Origin: Streptococcus mitis
GTDB lineage: Bacteria; Bacillota; Bacilli; Lactobacillales; Streptococcaceae
DNA: 64,000 nt
Direction: 5' to 3'
Assembly (NCBI RefSeq): GCF_000722685.1
Contig: NZ_JPFV01000011.1
Coordinates: forward strand, 310,001-374,000
The translations under genes and the position numbers were made by a program. Below are positions 10,301 to 17,982 of the stretch, piece after piece; the first letter of the stretch is position 1, and every line of letters starts with the position of its first letter. A model generated the notes under the pieces. It saw only the letters and a list, made by a program, of their open reading frames with translations, ran no database searches and was not told where the DNA came from.

Positions 10301-10377
10301 ATACTTCCGAGTAAAACTGAACCAACAATCCCACAGATTTTTCGGATTGAAAACCGTTCTTTTTTAAATAATGACAA
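4375..10377 (-). CDS. zmpD: Surface zinc metalloprotease, ZmpB/ZmpD type (peptidase M26)
   Basis: Large cell-wall-linked protease, 2000 aa. Order of parts: signal-like N-terminus (RFSIRKICGIVGSVLLGS), an N-terminal LPATG sorting motif followed by two hydrophobic helices and a KKKK stretch, then a 19-residue EKPEYTxPVG array, a 17-residue array, beta-rich middle domains and the M26 catalytic domain. The zinc site is HETTH at residues 1663-1667, with the third ligand probably Glu1687 (HExxH-x19-E). HETTH and the N-terminus resemble ZmpB more than IgA1 protease (HEMTH). A ZmpB-like gene directly downstream of iga is what has been called zmpD, so the symbol rests mainly on position. The start is TTG, with GAAGGTG seven bases upstream. 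It begins 41 bases after the iga stop and is probably cotranscribed. The substrate is unknown to me. Confidence 0.82.
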   Translation of the reverse strand: MSLFKKERFSIRKICGIVGSVLLGSILVAPSIIHASTYHYVEKSALTQEEQTKIQAGIPTDNEATYALIYQQEALPATGSSTSVLTALGLLAIGSLVLLVHKKKKVSSLFLVTTVGLISLSSMQALDISNPLRTPSNEGVVQIAGYRYIGYLPLDDDVISEMQHKAEKPEYTKPVGTVPGEAPKAEKPEYTQPVGMAPDEAPKAEKPEYTQPVGMAPDEAPKAEKPEYTQPVGMAPDEAPKTEKPEYTKPVGTVPDETPKAEKPEYTQPVGTVPDEAPKAEKLEYTAPVGGNLVEPEVHEKPEYTEPIGTVPDEAPKDEKPEYTAPVGMVPDEAPKDEKPEYTEPVGTVPDEAPKAEKPEYTQPVGTVPDEAPKAEKPEYTQPVGTVPDEAPKAEKPEYTAPVGGNLVESEVQPALPEAVVTEKGEPEVQPALPEAVVTEKGEPEVQPALPEAVVTEKGEPEVQPVLPEAVVTEKGEPEVQPVLPEAVVTEKGEPEVQPALPEAVVTEKGEPEVQPALPEAVVTEKGEPEVQPVLPEAVVTEKGEPEVQPVLPEAVVTEKGEPEVQPELPEAVVTEKGEPEVQPVLPEAVVTEKGEPEVQPVLPEAVVTDKGEPEVQSELPEAVVTDKGEPEVQAELPEYTTKVAPTLTLDKVTEDAMDRSAKLDYTLENTGNAEIKSIIAEIKDGNTVVKRVDLSKEKLTGAVQGLDLFKDYKISTTMIYNRGEGDETSKLNEKPLRLELKKVEIKNIASTNLVKVNDDGTETSSDFMTEKPSDEDVKKMYLKITSRDNKVTRLAVDSIEEVTEEGKKLYKITAEAQDLIQHTDPTKVRNKYVHYIEKPVPKVDNVYYNFKELVDAMNADKNGTFKIGADLNATGVPTPKKWYVDGDFRGTLKSVEGKHYTIHNTERPLFRNIIGGTVTKVNIGNVNINMPWADRIAPIADTIKGGAKIEDVKVTGNVLGRNWVSGFIDKIDNQGTLRNVAFIGNVTAVGDGGQYLTGIVGENWKGLVEKAYVDANLVGDKAKAAGIAYSSQNGGDNGAVSRDGAIKKSVAKGTINVAKPIENGGVVGSMKHHGSVEDSVSMMKVSNGEIFYGSSDIDYDDGYWTGNNVKRNYVVVGVSDGNSSYQRSKDKNRIKPISEEEAKSKIEATGISADKYEINEPIVNRLNRLTRKEDEYKTTQDYKTERDLAYRNIEKLQPFYNKEWIVNQGNKLAEDSNLAKKEVLSVTGMKDGHFVTDLSDIDKIMVHYADGTKEEMDVTKNTDSKVKQVREYTIAGQNVVYTPNMVEKDRVKLITDVKEKLASVTYDSQDVRKIIGNPSDLYLEESFADVKANLDKFVKALVENEDHQLNSDEAAMKALVKKVDDNKAKIMMALSYLNRYYNIKYTDNSMSIKDIMIFKPDFYGKTPSVLDRLINIGSSEKNLKGDRTQDAYREIIASNTGKGSLRNFLEYNMRLFTEDKDINDWFIHSAKNVYVSEPKTTNTELKDKRHRVFDGLDNGVHGRMILPLLTLKDAHMFLISTYNTMAYSSFEKYGKYTEEARNEFKKEIDKVAHAQQTYLDFWSRLALPNVRDRLLKSEKMVPTPVWDNQTYNGSPVGRRGFDGKGNPVAPIRELYGPTWRHHDRDWRMGAMASIFDDPNNDDKVLFMVTDMISPFGISAFTHETTHVNDRMLYFGGHRHRQGTDVEAYAQGMLQTPDKSTTNGEYGALGLNMAYHRNNDGDQWYNYDPDKLKTREDIDRYMRNYNDALMMLDHLEADAVLPRLKGDNSKWFKKIDRVDRHVDGLNKLTAPHQWDKVRDLNDGEKTKSLASIDDLVDNNFMTKHNNPGNGIFRPEDFTPNSAYVNVQMMAGIYGGNTSKGAPGSLSFKHNAFRMWGYFGYENGFIGYVSSKYQGEANRENNKLLGDDFIIKKVSKDKFNNLEEWKKEWFKEVKSKAEKGFTAIEIDGRRITNYDELKSLFDKAVEEDLKIGGTDKTVTLKSKVFKALLKNTDGFFNPLFK
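8462..9154 (-). repeat. 17-residue (51-bp) tandem repeat array in zmpD
   Basis: Thirteen LPEAVV units of the form GEPEVQPxLPEAVVTEK, closed by a divergent ELPEYT unit. Position x is A, V, E or S. The order from the N-terminus is A,A,A,V,V,A,A,V,V,E,V,V,S. The repeated A,A,V,V block, together with near-identical DNA around 8720-8890 and 8920-9090, points to a recent multi-unit duplication. The unit is homologous to the array in iga. Confidence 0.95.
9166..9888 (-). repeat. 19-residue EKPEYT-PVG tandem array in zmpD
   Basis: Thirteen EYTxPVG units, mostly KAEKPEYTQPVGTVPDEAP (57 bp). Two units are instead closed by PVGGNLVE, in the middle and at the end. Variation is at a few positions (TQ/TK/TA/TE, TVP/MAP/MVP). 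It is Pro-, Glu- and Lys-rich and probably an extended cell-wall-spanning stalk. The array sits directly before the 17-residue array. Confidence 0.93.
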
Positions 10378-10418
10378 TCGTAATCACCTTCTTTAATTTT
10401 ATTTCCTAATAGTAAACA

Positions 10419-13400
10419 CTATTTTTTATTATTAAAAATTGAACTTCTAAAATCATCAGTTTGATTTAGATAGGCCTTAAACACTGCTCTCTTTAACTTA
10501 TGAACTGCACTATCATATTCTGGATTATAGTTGTCCCAAGAATAACGATTCTCATCTGCATCCTTACGGACAGCTTCGTCCATTAATCGCTGCAACTCTG
10601 TAACACTACTTATGGTTTTCGTAGAAAAACTAGTCCAAGATTTAGTTGGATCGTTGAAGGTAACCTTTTTCAAGTTTCTAAACTGATCCACCCGTTCTTG
10701 GTACATAGCTTTCTTGAAATCTGCCCAAGTTTTATATTGACCGTTAAATACTTTTTGAAGGACAAGTTCATCTGTAACTAAACCTACTTCTTTACCATAA
10801 GACTTAATCTTACTTCCCGCCGCTTTTGCATCTTTTTCATATTGATTTGAGATATATGGTACCATTCCATCCTTAAAGCCTTTGGCAGCCAAAAGTTCAT
10901 AAGCTATCCTACGTCCCATCAAATCACCCGGAGTTCCCTTGCTGCTCAGAGCCGAATAGATTGGGGCGAAGAGTTTAATCGTATAGTAGCCGTTTCTTTC
11001 ATATTCCCCAGACTTGTATTCACGAGCTGACAAGATATTATTTGTAATCAAACTATCAAAAGTAGTCAATTTTTTGGCATCTTCTTCTGTCAGATTTTGT
11101 ACAACGTTAGTAGCGTAAACCTCATTTCCATCTGCAGGATCTTTCACGTATTTATTCTCGATTTTTCTCAGGGCTGTCATTTTCTGATAAGCATCTAACT
11201 GTTTCACGATAGATTGCCCTTCAAGATATTCCAACATGTAAACAACATCAAACATATTGTGGACGTAGTTCTGAAGATCTGCTGCGTCATTAAATCTTGT
11301 AGTTGGATCAAGTACTTGCAATCGCTGACCTTCTGTACTATCTGATGTTTTATGTTTCAAGATAGAGTTGATGGTAATGGTTGCATCACTTGGTTGGTCA
11401 GGGGCTTGCAATAAGCCTTTTGCGAAGAACTCCGGTCCTAAGCCACTTCTTCGACCATAGCCACCAAGGTAAATATCCTGATCTGAATCATGTGTCATCT
11501 CATGAGTATAGGTGATAGCTCCATCCTTATCTAACATACGATAGGACATATAGTAAACGCCATCTCCAGTTGCATAAGCACCATGATGATTGTGAACTAC
11601 TTTATTCCCCACTGGACCAAAGAAATTCTTCATCGCCGGATTGGTACTATCAAACGTAGCCTCAACTGTAGCTTTTCCAGAGGTTCTATCATCTCCAAAT
11701 TTATAGGCATCATAAAGTAGAATCGTACGATAGAGTTTTTCACGTCCTTCTTTATCTAAAATGCGATACCAATAATCGTAGTGATCTCGTTGACGTTTAG
11801 CTGTCTCACGCGCATTTTCTTCAACGAAATTATCGAGTTCCTCGCCCGCTTTATGCTCATTATTGCGGTAGCGATCATAAGCTCCAAATCCTAGACTAGA
11901 CATGGTCGAGATGACAAAGACTGATTTCTCCGGCAAGGTTAGGAGCGGCAAGACCATATTGCGGTATTTCCATGTGGCACTAGTGATACGGTCGTAGACA
12001 CCAATAGAATACTTGGTACCAGCCTGTCCTTGTTTTGTTTTCACCTCTTCAATATTAGATTTTTCTTCGACGATGTAAGCCTTAGTTTGTGATTTAAACC
12101 AGTCATTGTTGCTTGTATTTGGTAGAAAGACTTTGCGGTAAGTTTCAAGCGTGCTAAACAAATCTGTCGTTCCATGATGGCTGGCAAGACTGATAGCATA
12201 AGTATCAACATTGTTTTTAGCAAGAAGATTGTTAAAGCCAGATTTACCTAACTCAATCAGAGTATCTAGTGGTGAAGTATTTCCTTTACCAAAGAAGTCC
12301 GGATGATACATAACTAGGTCTTTGACATTCACTTGACCATAGCTAAAGTTATACCAACGTTCTAAATAAGTTAAACCGAGTAGTAAGGCTTCCTTATTGT
12401 TCTTGATTTTATCTACAAGATAGCCTCTGGTAACTGAGTTGTCACCAGCAAGTCCAGCATCTGCAGACAAAAGTTTTTTCAAACTGTTTGCCAAATTTTG
12501 TTTTGTTTTGGCGAACTGGTCTTCTAAATAGAGCTCGGTTAACTTAACTTCTGGAGAAATACCAAGTGTCTTTCTGATGGCATCCGACTTATAGTTAACA
12601 TTTTGTAAGTCAGGTAAGACTTGCTTAATGATAGAGTCTTGGTCATACAAGAATTGATTTGGAGTGTAGAGGAGTCCTGTATCCCCTAAACTATATTCTG
12701 CTAGCTTGGCAAAATCAGTCTGGTACTTGAGATCGAGCTTCTCAGATGAATGGTCCTGATAGTGAAGTAAGAGTTTATTTGCAGTCTGTTTGTTAGAAAC
12801 AATATCTGTGATGACTTGGTCATCCTTCATCATAACTGCGGACAAGAGTTCTTTTTGATATAAGAGACTGTTCTCCTTGACCAGGTTTCCGTATTTCACG
12901 ATGGTCGCCTTGTTATAGAAAGGTAACAATTTTTCAATGTTCTTATAAACCAAAGCACGCTTAGCTTGATAATGCTTCACCTTAGAAAAATCACTTTCTT
13001 TACTACCACTTGTTGAAAGGGGCTCCACTGTTGGAGGAGTGAGAGGATTGATTTCTGCTTTTTTATTAGTCACTTCAGAAGCATCTAGCATTGTTCCTCT
13101 TTCTTTAAAGGATTCTTTGCTGACGACTTCATCCCTAACCAAGGTGACATTGTATACTCTGTTCGCCTTGCTGCTGAATGTGTCCTTCACCTTCATTCCA
13201 TTGTAGTGGTAACCGGTAATAGCATTCCCGTTGGTTACATTGACATCACTTAGTACATTGGTCAATCTTCCTGCATGCTGTTCCTCATTCGTCTTTCGAT
13301 CCCACAAATATCCAGCCACACCCGCAACTCTACCAAAGTGCTTGACATTGTTGATATCACCTTCAGCATAGCTATCCTGTATATGCGCATCTTGATCTAC

Positions 13401-16400
13401 TAGACCTGCAAGCCCACCAACAGTCTGATCTGAACTATTGGTGTTGGATGAAATGACTACTGTCGCTTTTGATTTAGTCAGTGAAGCTTTGTTTCCTGTC
13501 AAATGACCGACCAGACCACCAATATTATAGGCAGCTGTTGTTTCATAGGTATTGACAATTCTTCCCTTGAAACTACTCTCTGTGATGCTTGATTGGTCTG
13601 CCTTAGCCAACAAACCACCGATACCACGTTCTCCAGCCAGAACACCATCGACATGAACTTGTTTAATCTTTGTGCCATTCGTAGCTTCATTTGCCAGTGA
13701 ACCAATATCATTTTTCCCTGAAATAGCAACATTTTTTAGACTTAGTTTTTCTACTGTAGCACCACTCAAGTTTTCAAACAGAGGTTTTTTCAAATTATAG
13801 ATAGCATAATTCTTGCCATCTTTTTCACCAATCAACTGACCAGTAAAGGTGCCCTTGATATAGGATTTATCATCAGGACCAAGCTCCACTTCGTTAGCAT
13901 TCAGGCTGGCCGCTAAATGATAGGTTCCAGAGGGATTTTGGTTTATAGCTTTGACCAGATTACTAAAGGAAGTAAAGTTTGTCTTTTCCTCTTTAGACTT
14001 CTTATCGAGGTAGAAGGTGAAATGGTCGACATATTTATTGTTCTGCTCTTGCTGGAGTTTCTCAGCCTTAGCTGTAATTTTATAAACTGGCTGACCATTT
14101 CTTTCCTCTTCAGTTATTGAGGCAACTGGTAGATAGACATCTTTAAATGCAGAAGATTTTACCTTGACAAAGTAATTATCCGTATTCTTTGGAATTCCAT
14201 CCAATGAGATATGTTGTCTATAAGTCCCATTCGTCTGGCTGTACAACTCAATATCCGAAACATTTCTTAATTCGAGTGTTTTTTCTGGATCCTGTTCTTT
14301 CGTTTTTTCAGTCGGAATATCTGGCTTTGCTTGATCAATATCACCAGTGTATTCTGGAAGTGGGGCTACCTGTTCAGGCTCACCTTTGCCACTTACTACA
14401 GCTTCTGGTAACGCAGGTTGGACAGCGGATTCCCCTTTGTCAGTTACAACTGCTTCTGGTAAGGCGGGTTGGATTGCAGGTTCACCTTTGTCAGTTACGA
14501 CTGCATCTGGTAACTCTGGTTGAACTGCAGGCTCCCCTTTGTCACTTACTACAGCCTCTGGTAAGACGGGTTGGACTGCAGGTTCACCTTTGTCAGTTAC
14601 AACTGCTTCTGGTAACTCTGGCTGAACTGCAGGTTCCCCTTTATCGGTTATAACAGCTTCTGGCAACTCTGCTTGAACTGCAGGCTCCCCTTTGTCGGTT
14701 ACAACTGCTTCTGGTAACTTTGGCTGAACTGCAGGTTCACCTTTGTCACTTACTACAGCCTCTGGTAAGATGGGTTGGACTGCAGGTTCACCTTTGTCAG
14801 TTACTACAGCTTCGGGAAACTCTGGTTGAACTGCAGGCTCCCCTTTGTCGGTTACAACTGCTTCTGGTAACTCTGGCTGAACTGCAGGTTCACCTTTGTC
14901 ACTTACCACAGCTTCTGGTAAGGCAGGTTGGGTTGCAGGTTCGCCTTTATCGGTTACTACAGCTTCTGGCAACTCTGGTTGGATTGCAGGTTCCCCTTTT
15001 TCAGTTACTACAGCTTCTGGTAACTCTGGTTGGATTGCAGGTTCCCCTTTATCGGCTACGACTGCCTCTGGTAACGCAGGTTGGATTGCAGGTTCCCCTT
15101 TGTCTGTTACAACAGCCTCTGGCAACGCAGGTTGGACTGCAGGTTCCCCTTTGTCAGTTACGACTGCCTCTGGTAACTCTGGTTGAACTGCGGGTTTGCC
15201 TTTGTCACTTATAACTGCTTCTGGCAACTCTGGTTGGACTGCTGGGTCGCCTTTGTCACTTACCACAGCCTCTGGCAACGCAGGTTGGATTGCAGGTTCC
15301 CCTTTATCGGTCACAACTGCTTCTGGCAATTCAGGTTGAACTGCAGGTTCGCCTTTATCGGTCACAACTGCTTCTGGCAATTCAGGTTGGACTGCAGGTT
15401 CCCCTTTGTCAGTTACGACTGCCTCTGGTAACTCTGGTTGAACTGCGGGTTTGCCTTTGTCACTTATAACTGCTTCTGGCAACTCTGCTTGGACTGCAGG
15501 CTCGCCTTTGTCACTTACAACAGTTTCTGGCAATTCTGGTTGGACTGCAGGCTCGCCTTTGTCACTTACCACAGCTTCTGGTAAAGCGGGTTGGACTGCA
15601 GGTTTGCCTTTGTCAGTCACAACTGCTTCGGGAAGCTCTGGTTGAACTGCAGGCTCGCCTTTGTCACTTACCACAGCTTCTGGTAAGGCAGGTTGGGTTG
15701 CAGGTTCGCCTTTTGCGCTTACAACGACAGAATTTGAAGATTGTTTCTCTTCTTTTCTTGGATTGGTTAATTCTGCAGAGAGAGGTTTTTCAACTACTTG
15801 AACTTCTGTCGGCTTAGTTGAAGAAACAGATGTTTGTTCCTGCATAGCTTGTACTGTTGATGGATTCTCGACAAAATTCGGTGTAACACTATAATCCACC
15901 TTTTGTTGATTTTTAGGAGTAGCTACTGATTTCTCTTGATTGCTTACTTTAGATTCAGAAGTTATGTTTTCCTCTTTGATATATCCGATATATGTATAAC
16001 CTGAAATATCTTTAGGAAGAGGTAATTTTTCTCCAGAGGTCAATTCATAGTCCGTATTGTAATTCAGTAAAAGATTATTTTCTAAAGCATGAGCTGAAAT
16101 TAGGACACCATTTCCTATTCCTGCAACCAATACTAAATGTAATACCGTTTTATTCTTGACCTTTTTCTTAGAGACAGCAAAAATTAAAATCCCCAGAGCA
16201 GCTAAGTTAGCACCAGCAACTAGGGCTTGCATCTCATTCTTGCTTCCAGTGTTGGGTAAATCTCCCAGTTGATTTTGGGAATTTAACTTATAAACAAGAT
16301 AATAAGTCTCATCATCATTCTCCACGTATGTCGGAATATCATAGACAAGCTGATTCTTTTCATCTGATGATAGCTCTGACTCTGTCACATATTTATAGTG

Positions 16401-16544
16401 AACACCTTTAGTCTCTTGAGCCTCTACAGATGAACTACCTAATACAGACATAAAAAACAAACTTGAAATCGTAGCAGATACAAGTCCTACTGATAATTTT
16501 CTAAATGAAAAACGCTGCTGTTTTTCACCAAAATACTTTTCCAT
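10419..16544 (-). CDS. iga: Immunoglobulin A1 protease (ZmpA), peptidase M26
   Basis: Surface zinc endopeptidase that cleaves the hinge of human IgA1. At 2041 aa the ends match the pneumococcal protein as I recall it (start MEKYFGEKQQRFSFRKLSVG, end FRSSIFNNKK). Order: YSIRK-like signal peptide, N-terminal LPNTG sorting motif, hydrophobic helices with KKKVKNK, a linker, 26 copies of a 17-residue repeat (residues 279-720), GLUG-type beta repeats (NIGGLVGHL, VGGLAGLV) and the catalytic domain. HEMTH is at residues 1681-1685 and the third zinc ligand is probably Glu1705. The ATG at 16544 has AAGGAGGAATC directly upstream. The repeat region is much longer than the few units I remember in TIGR4, while the serine/threonine-rich spacer of that strain is missing. 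Confidence 0.95.
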   Translation of the reverse strand: MEKYFGEKQQRFSFRKLSVGLVSATISSLFFMSVLGSSSVEAQETKGVHYKYVTESELSSDEKNQLVYDIPTYVENDDETYYLVYKLNSQNQLGDLPNTGSKNEMQALVAGANLAALGILIFAVSKKKVKNKTVLHLVLVAGIGNGVLISAHALENNLLLNYNTDYELTSGEKLPLPKDISGYTYIGYIKEENITSESKVSNQEKSVATPKNQQKVDYSVTPNFVENPSTVQAMQEQTSVSSTKPTEVQVVEKPLSAELTNPRKEEKQSSNSVVVSAKGEPATQPALPEAVVSDKGEPAVQPELPEAVVTDKGKPAVQPALPEAVVSDKGEPAVQPELPETVVSDKGEPAVQAELPEAVISDKGKPAVQPELPEAVVTDKGEPAVQPELPEAVVTDKGEPAVQPELPEAVVTDKGEPAIQPALPEAVVSDKGDPAVQPELPEAVISDKGKPAVQPELPEAVVTDKGEPAVQPALPEAVVTDKGEPAIQPALPEAVVADKGEPAIQPELPEAVVTEKGEPAIQPELPEAVVTDKGEPATQPALPEAVVSDKGEPAVQPELPEAVVTDKGEPAVQPEFPEAVVTDKGEPAVQPILPEAVVSDKGEPAVQPKLPEAVVTDKGEPAVQAELPEAVITDKGEPAVQPELPEAVVTDKGEPAVQPVLPEAVVSDKGEPAVQPELPDAVVTDKGEPAIQPALPEAVVTDKGESAVQPALPEAVVSGKGEPEQVAPLPEYTGDIDQAKPDIPTEKTKEQDPEKTLELRNVSDIELYSQTNGTYRQHISLDGIPKNTDNYFVKVKSSAFKDVYLPVASITEEERNGQPVYKITAKAEKLQQEQNNKYVDHFTFYLDKKSKEEKTNFTSFSNLVKAINQNPSGTYHLAASLNANEVELGPDDKSYIKGTFTGQLIGEKDGKNYAIYNLKKPLFENLSGATVEKLSLKNVAISGKNDIGSLANEATNGTKIKQVHVDGVLAGERGIGGLLAKADQSSITESSFKGRIVNTYETTAAYNIGGLVGHLTGNKASLTKSKATVVISSNTNSSDQTVGGLAGLVDQDAHIQDSYAEGDINNVKHFGRVAGVAGYLWDRKTNEEQHAGRLTNVLSDVNVTNGNAITGYHYNGMKVKDTFSSKANRVYNVTLVRDEVVSKESFKERGTMLDASEVTNKKAEINPLTPPTVEPLSTSGSKESDFSKVKHYQAKRALVYKNIEKLLPFYNKATIVKYGNLVKENSLLYQKELLSAVMMKDDQVITDIVSNKQTANKLLLHYQDHSSEKLDLKYQTDFAKLAEYSLGDTGLLYTPNQFLYDQDSIIKQVLPDLQNVNYKSDAIRKTLGISPEVKLTELYLEDQFAKTKQNLANSLKKLLSADAGLAGDNSVTRGYLVDKIKNNKEALLLGLTYLERWYNFSYGQVNVKDLVMYHPDFFGKGNTSPLDTLIELGKSGFNNLLAKNNVDTYAISLASHHGTTDLFSTLETYRKVFLPNTSNNDWFKSQTKAYIVEEKSNIEEVKTKQGQAGTKYSIGVYDRITSATWKYRNMVLPLLTLPEKSVFVISTMSSLGFGAYDRYRNNEHKAGEELDNFVEENARETAKRQRDHYDYWYRILDKEGREKLYRTILLYDAYKFGDDRTSGKATVEATFDSTNPAMKNFFGPVGNKVVHNHHGAYATGDGVYYMSYRMLDKDGAITYTHEMTHDSDQDIYLGGYGRRSGLGPEFFAKGLLQAPDQPSDATITINSILKHKTSDSTEGQRLQVLDPTTRFNDAADLQNYVHNMFDVVYMLEYLEGQSIVKQLDAYQKMTALRKIENKYVKDPADGNEVYATNVVQNLTEEDAKKLTTFDSLITNNILSAREYKSGEYERNGYYTIKLFAPIYSALSSKGTPGDLMGRRIAYELLAAKGFKDGMVPYISNQYEKDAKAAGSKIKSYGKEVGLVTDELVLQKVFNGQYKTWADFKKAMYQERVDQFRNLKKVTFNDPTKSWTSFSTKTISSVTELQRLMDEAVRKDADENRYSWDNYNPEYDSAVHKLKRAVFKAYLNQTDDFRSSIFNNKK
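14385..15710 (-). repeat. 26-copy 17-residue (51-bp) repeat array in iga
   Basis: Twenty-six consecutive 51-bp units of the form GEPAVQPELPEAVVTDK. Variation is confined to a few positions (E/K/D at 2, V/I/T at 5, E/A/V/K/I at 8, T/S/A before D/E-K). The reading frame is intact throughout. Units are degenerate at synonymous sites (for example ggttcccctttgtc versus ggctcgcctttgtc), so the array is not a single recent expansion. Confidence 0.96.
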
Positions 16545-16631
16545 GATTCCTCCTTGAAATAAAATTTTTAAATATGTAAGGCAAACTTTATTATATTAGC
16601 TTGTTATCTTATAAAAAAGTAGCATACTTTA

Positions 16632-16637
16632 ATTATA
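16632..16637 (-). promoter_or_regulatory. Probable -10 of iga promoter
   Basis: A TATAAT hexamer lies on the minus strand about 90 bases upstream of the iga ATG. A second TATAAT-like hexamer is nearer the gene at about 16590. No good TTGACA is spaced correctly from either, so the exact promoter is uncertain. Confidence 0.4.
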
Positions 16638-16746
16638 CTCTTAATTTACCAAAAAGTCTTAAAATTGCGTTACGTTTTCATACTTTGTTTTATATATAAA
16701 ATACGAAGGAGCAGGGTTTGCCATTTCCTATTTTCTCTTTTTGGAT

Positions 16747-16785
16747 AAAATGTAACCTACCATGGAATTTCCACGGTAGGTGTTA
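16747..16785 (-). terminator. Hairpin downstream of the rexBA-linked gene
   Basis: AACCTACCATGGAA pairs with TTTCCACGGTAGGTGTT in a long stem with a short loop, starting two bases after the stop codon of the 16787-17965 gene. The T-run on the minus strand is weak (ATTTTATCC). Confidence 0.6.
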
Positions 16786-16786
16786 C

Positions 16787-17965
16787 TTATATCACTAATC
16801 GTTCTAAAAATGGTTTGAGGCAGTTGAGGAGAATTCCTTCTATCCAGCTTTCTTGTGCTGAGGATAGATGTTCTGTCTGAAGGCTTTCTTTTAAAAAGTC
16901 TCTGACTTGTTCTGGTGCGATTTCAAACTCAAAGGCTTTCATTTTATAGAAAAAGTCTAGCAGATGGTCTGATAAGTATTCAGTTGAAAAAGGCACTTCT
17001 CCACTTTTTCGATATTCTAATAAGAGTCGAGCAAAGCGAGATTTTTCGTCAGGAAGCTCACGGAAATAGGAATTGAGGAGCCAGGTCTGCTTCTGCTTTC
17101 TTTCAATTGGATCCTGACCGGCAATTCGTTGATCTTTTTCCAACTCTTTTTGGTATTGTTTGGCCTTGATAGCCCGTTCTGTCCGATTTTTACCAAAAAG
17201 AATTTTCTCCCACTTGCGTTCTTCTTGAGTCAGGGTCTCTGTAAAGCCAAAGTAATCTTGGTAGGCACGCTCTGCGGGTCCCATGGCTAGGACCAGATTG
17301 TCTGCATATTGCTTGGCGATTTTATCCCTCTTCCTGCGCTCTTTCTCTGCCTGGACACGGAGTTCTTGTTCGTAGTCAATTTTCTCCTTACCTAGCTTGA
17401 CAAGGTAGAGTTGGTCATCTGGTTTGCCAAGTAAAAAGGGTTTGATACACTTTTCAAGGACTTCTTCCATACGAGCCTTTTTCTTGGGCTCTGCCTTGGT
17501 CCAACTTCCTCCTTGAAAGACTTCTAGGAAGATCTGGTAGTCTCTCTCAGGTGTAAATTGATTGCCGCGATTAGGCTTGAAAACACCTTTTTCCCAGAGC
17601 CACTTTAAAAGACGCTCGTCAAAGTCACTTTTATTGACCTTGATTTTCTCCTTTTTCTGAGCTTTTCTGGTTAGATTTTCAACCTTTCTGAGCAGTTTTT
17701 CTTCCTCTTCTAGTTGCTGGTCAAGGGACAATCGATGAAAATGTCGAACACAATCACTACCAATCGGAAAGAGGCGTTGACCTGTGACACCGTTAAAGAG
17801 TTCGTAAGCGTACTTTATAGCATTTCCACAGACACAATTGCTACGGCCGATGCCGTTAAAAATCAAGGAAACTTCATTCCATTCCTTGGTAGCTTGTTCC
17901 CAAGTATCAGCTTTTGAAGCCTGTAACACCGCATCGTGCAGGGATTTTCTAACTGGAAGTGTCAT
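16787..17965 (-). CDS. Conserved hypothetical protein with N-terminal CxCG/CxxH motif, linked to rexBA
   Basis: I cannot assign a function. The protein is 392 aa, soluble and highly charged. The N-terminal 85 residues contain SNCVCGN, then a conserved-looking YELFNGVTGQRLFPIGSDCVRHF, suggesting a small zinc-binding module (C-x-C...C-x2-H). The rest is lysine/glutamate-rich and helical (LEEEEKLLRKVENLTRKAQKKEK, AEKERRKRDKIAKQY), possibly coiled coil. It starts 17 bases after rexA and shares its direction, so it is probably the third gene of the rexB-rexA operon. A nucleic-acid-binding role is plausible from the charge and zinc motif, but this is inference from context only. Confidence 0.8.
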   Translation of the reverse strand: MTLPVRKSLHDAVLQASKADTWEQATKEWNEVSLIFNGIGRSNCVCGNAIKYAYELFNGVTGQRLFPIGSDCVRHFHRLSLDQQLEEEEKLLRKVENLTRKAQKKEKIKVNKSDFDERLLKWLWEKGVFKPNRGNQFTPERDYQIFLEVFQGGSWTKAEPKKKARMEEVLEKCIKPFLLGKPDDQLYLVKLGKEKIDYEQELRVQAEKERRKRDKIAKQYADNLVLAMGPAERAYQDYFGFTETLTQEERKWEKILFGKNRTERAIKAKQYQKELEKDQRIAGQDPIERKQKQTWLLNSYFRELPDEKSRFARLLLEYRKSGEVPFSTEYLSDHLLDFFYKMKAFEFEIAPEQVRDFLKESLQTEHLSSAQESWIEGILLNCLKPFLERLVI

Positions 17966-17982
17966 GAGGTCTCCTTTCTAGA

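Noticed and set aside
14189..15645. Several long open frames on the plus strand across the repeat arrays (also 9139-9900)
   Set aside because: They are antisense shadows of the 51-bp and 57-bp repeats; no ribosome sites, repetitive Leu/Phe-rich products, and they vanish outside the arrays.
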